64,000 bases of DNA from Chengkuizengella marina (GTDB lineage: Bacteria > Bacillota > Bacilli > Paenibacillales > KCTC-33759): assembly GCF_009910845.1 (NCBI RefSeq), contig NZ_SIJB01000029.1, positions 175,632 through 239,631 of the forward strand, written 5' to 3'. Under the pieces are notes generated by a model that was not told where the DNA came from, ran no database searches, and was given only the letters and a program-made list of their open reading frames with translations. Position numbers and translations under genes: made by a program. Shown piece after piece: positions 63,931 to 64,000 of the stretch (the first letter of the stretch is position 1; every line of letters starts with the position of its first letter).

Positions 63931-64000
63931 TTGAAATAAATGAGAGTATAATTTTGAATAAAAAAAAGAGTACAATTAGATAAACTGGCACCCATGTCAA

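Noticed and set aside
1..64000. CRISPR arrays, prophage, insertion sequences, rRNA
   Set aside because: No regularly spaced repeats, transposase or integrase frames, phage structural genes or rRNA segments were seen on either strand.

Overview
The window is AT-rich DNA, roughly two-thirds A+T by eye, with strong GGAGG-type ribosome binding sites, several TTG and GTG starts, and Rho-independent terminators. Gene content (bacilliredoxin, YneF, SleL-like LysM-GH18 hydrolase, NasC-type nitrate reductase, FloT/PspA, CzrA/CadA, SodA, two Ddl paralogues) points to an endospore-forming Bacillales bacterium, probably near Paenibacillaceae. The species cannot be named from the sequence. I saw no tRNA, rRNA, CRISPR array, transposase or phage gene; this is chromosomal DNA with accessory cassettes.

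Layout. 0-2.5 kb: aldo-keto reductase, two small hydrophilic proteins, a bacilliredoxin. 2.6-9.1 kb: a cell-wall precursor cassette of D-Ala-D-X ligase, MurF, ornithine/alanine-racemase-family PLP enzyme, VanT-type membrane acyltransferase, and a VanR/VanS-like two-component system. 9.2-10.4 kb: nadE and acpS. 10.5-20.1 kb: a nitrate assimilation region. A TrpD2-like protein and an ANTAR-domain antiterminator run leftward; NarK, NirB, NirD and NasC run rightward. Both rightward leaders carry consensus sigma-A promoters, TnrA/GlnR-like dyads and two-hairpin ANTAR target/terminator RNAs. 20.2-24.7 kb: a cysteine-rich protein, a zinc/cadmium efflux operon (CzrA-like repressor and P-type ATPase) and an MFS transporter. 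24.8-33.5 kb: mutY, a membrane-anchored EEP-fold hydrolase, and a four-gene ABC exporter whose last ATPase carries an AbrB-like tail. 33.7-40.9 kb: sodA, GNAT, rnhA, queG, yneF, folE, an AraC regulator, an amidase. 41-44 kb: a Tet(M)-like GTPase gene with two lesions, and a superoxide dismutase fused to a DUF2935-like domain. 44.3-54.6 kb: spore-type LysM-GH18 enzyme, IclR regulator, O-acetylhomoserine sulfhydrylase, RraA-like protein, aconitase, amidase_6 protein, housekeeping-type Ddl. 54.7-58 kb: SWIM-SNF2 helicase. 58.3-61.7 kb: a sigma-W-type envelope stress operon (NfeD, flotillin, PspA, DUF350). The window ends with a TSUP transporter, an inositol-phosphatase-family enzyme and a small conserved protein.

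The most unusual system is the cassette at 2.6-9.1 kb. It resembles a vanG-type operon, but VanT is split into two overlapping genes in reversed order, the racemase half belongs to the ornithine-racemase-like family, a dedicated MurF is included, and no VanX, VanY or VanXY peptidase is present. Other notable points are the duplicated ANTAR leader circuitry with an orphan third hexaloop hairpin and an unexplained branched 5' RNA, a 17-bp palindrome shared by the IclR gene and the aconitase gene, and the damaged ribosomal-protection-type GTPase gene.
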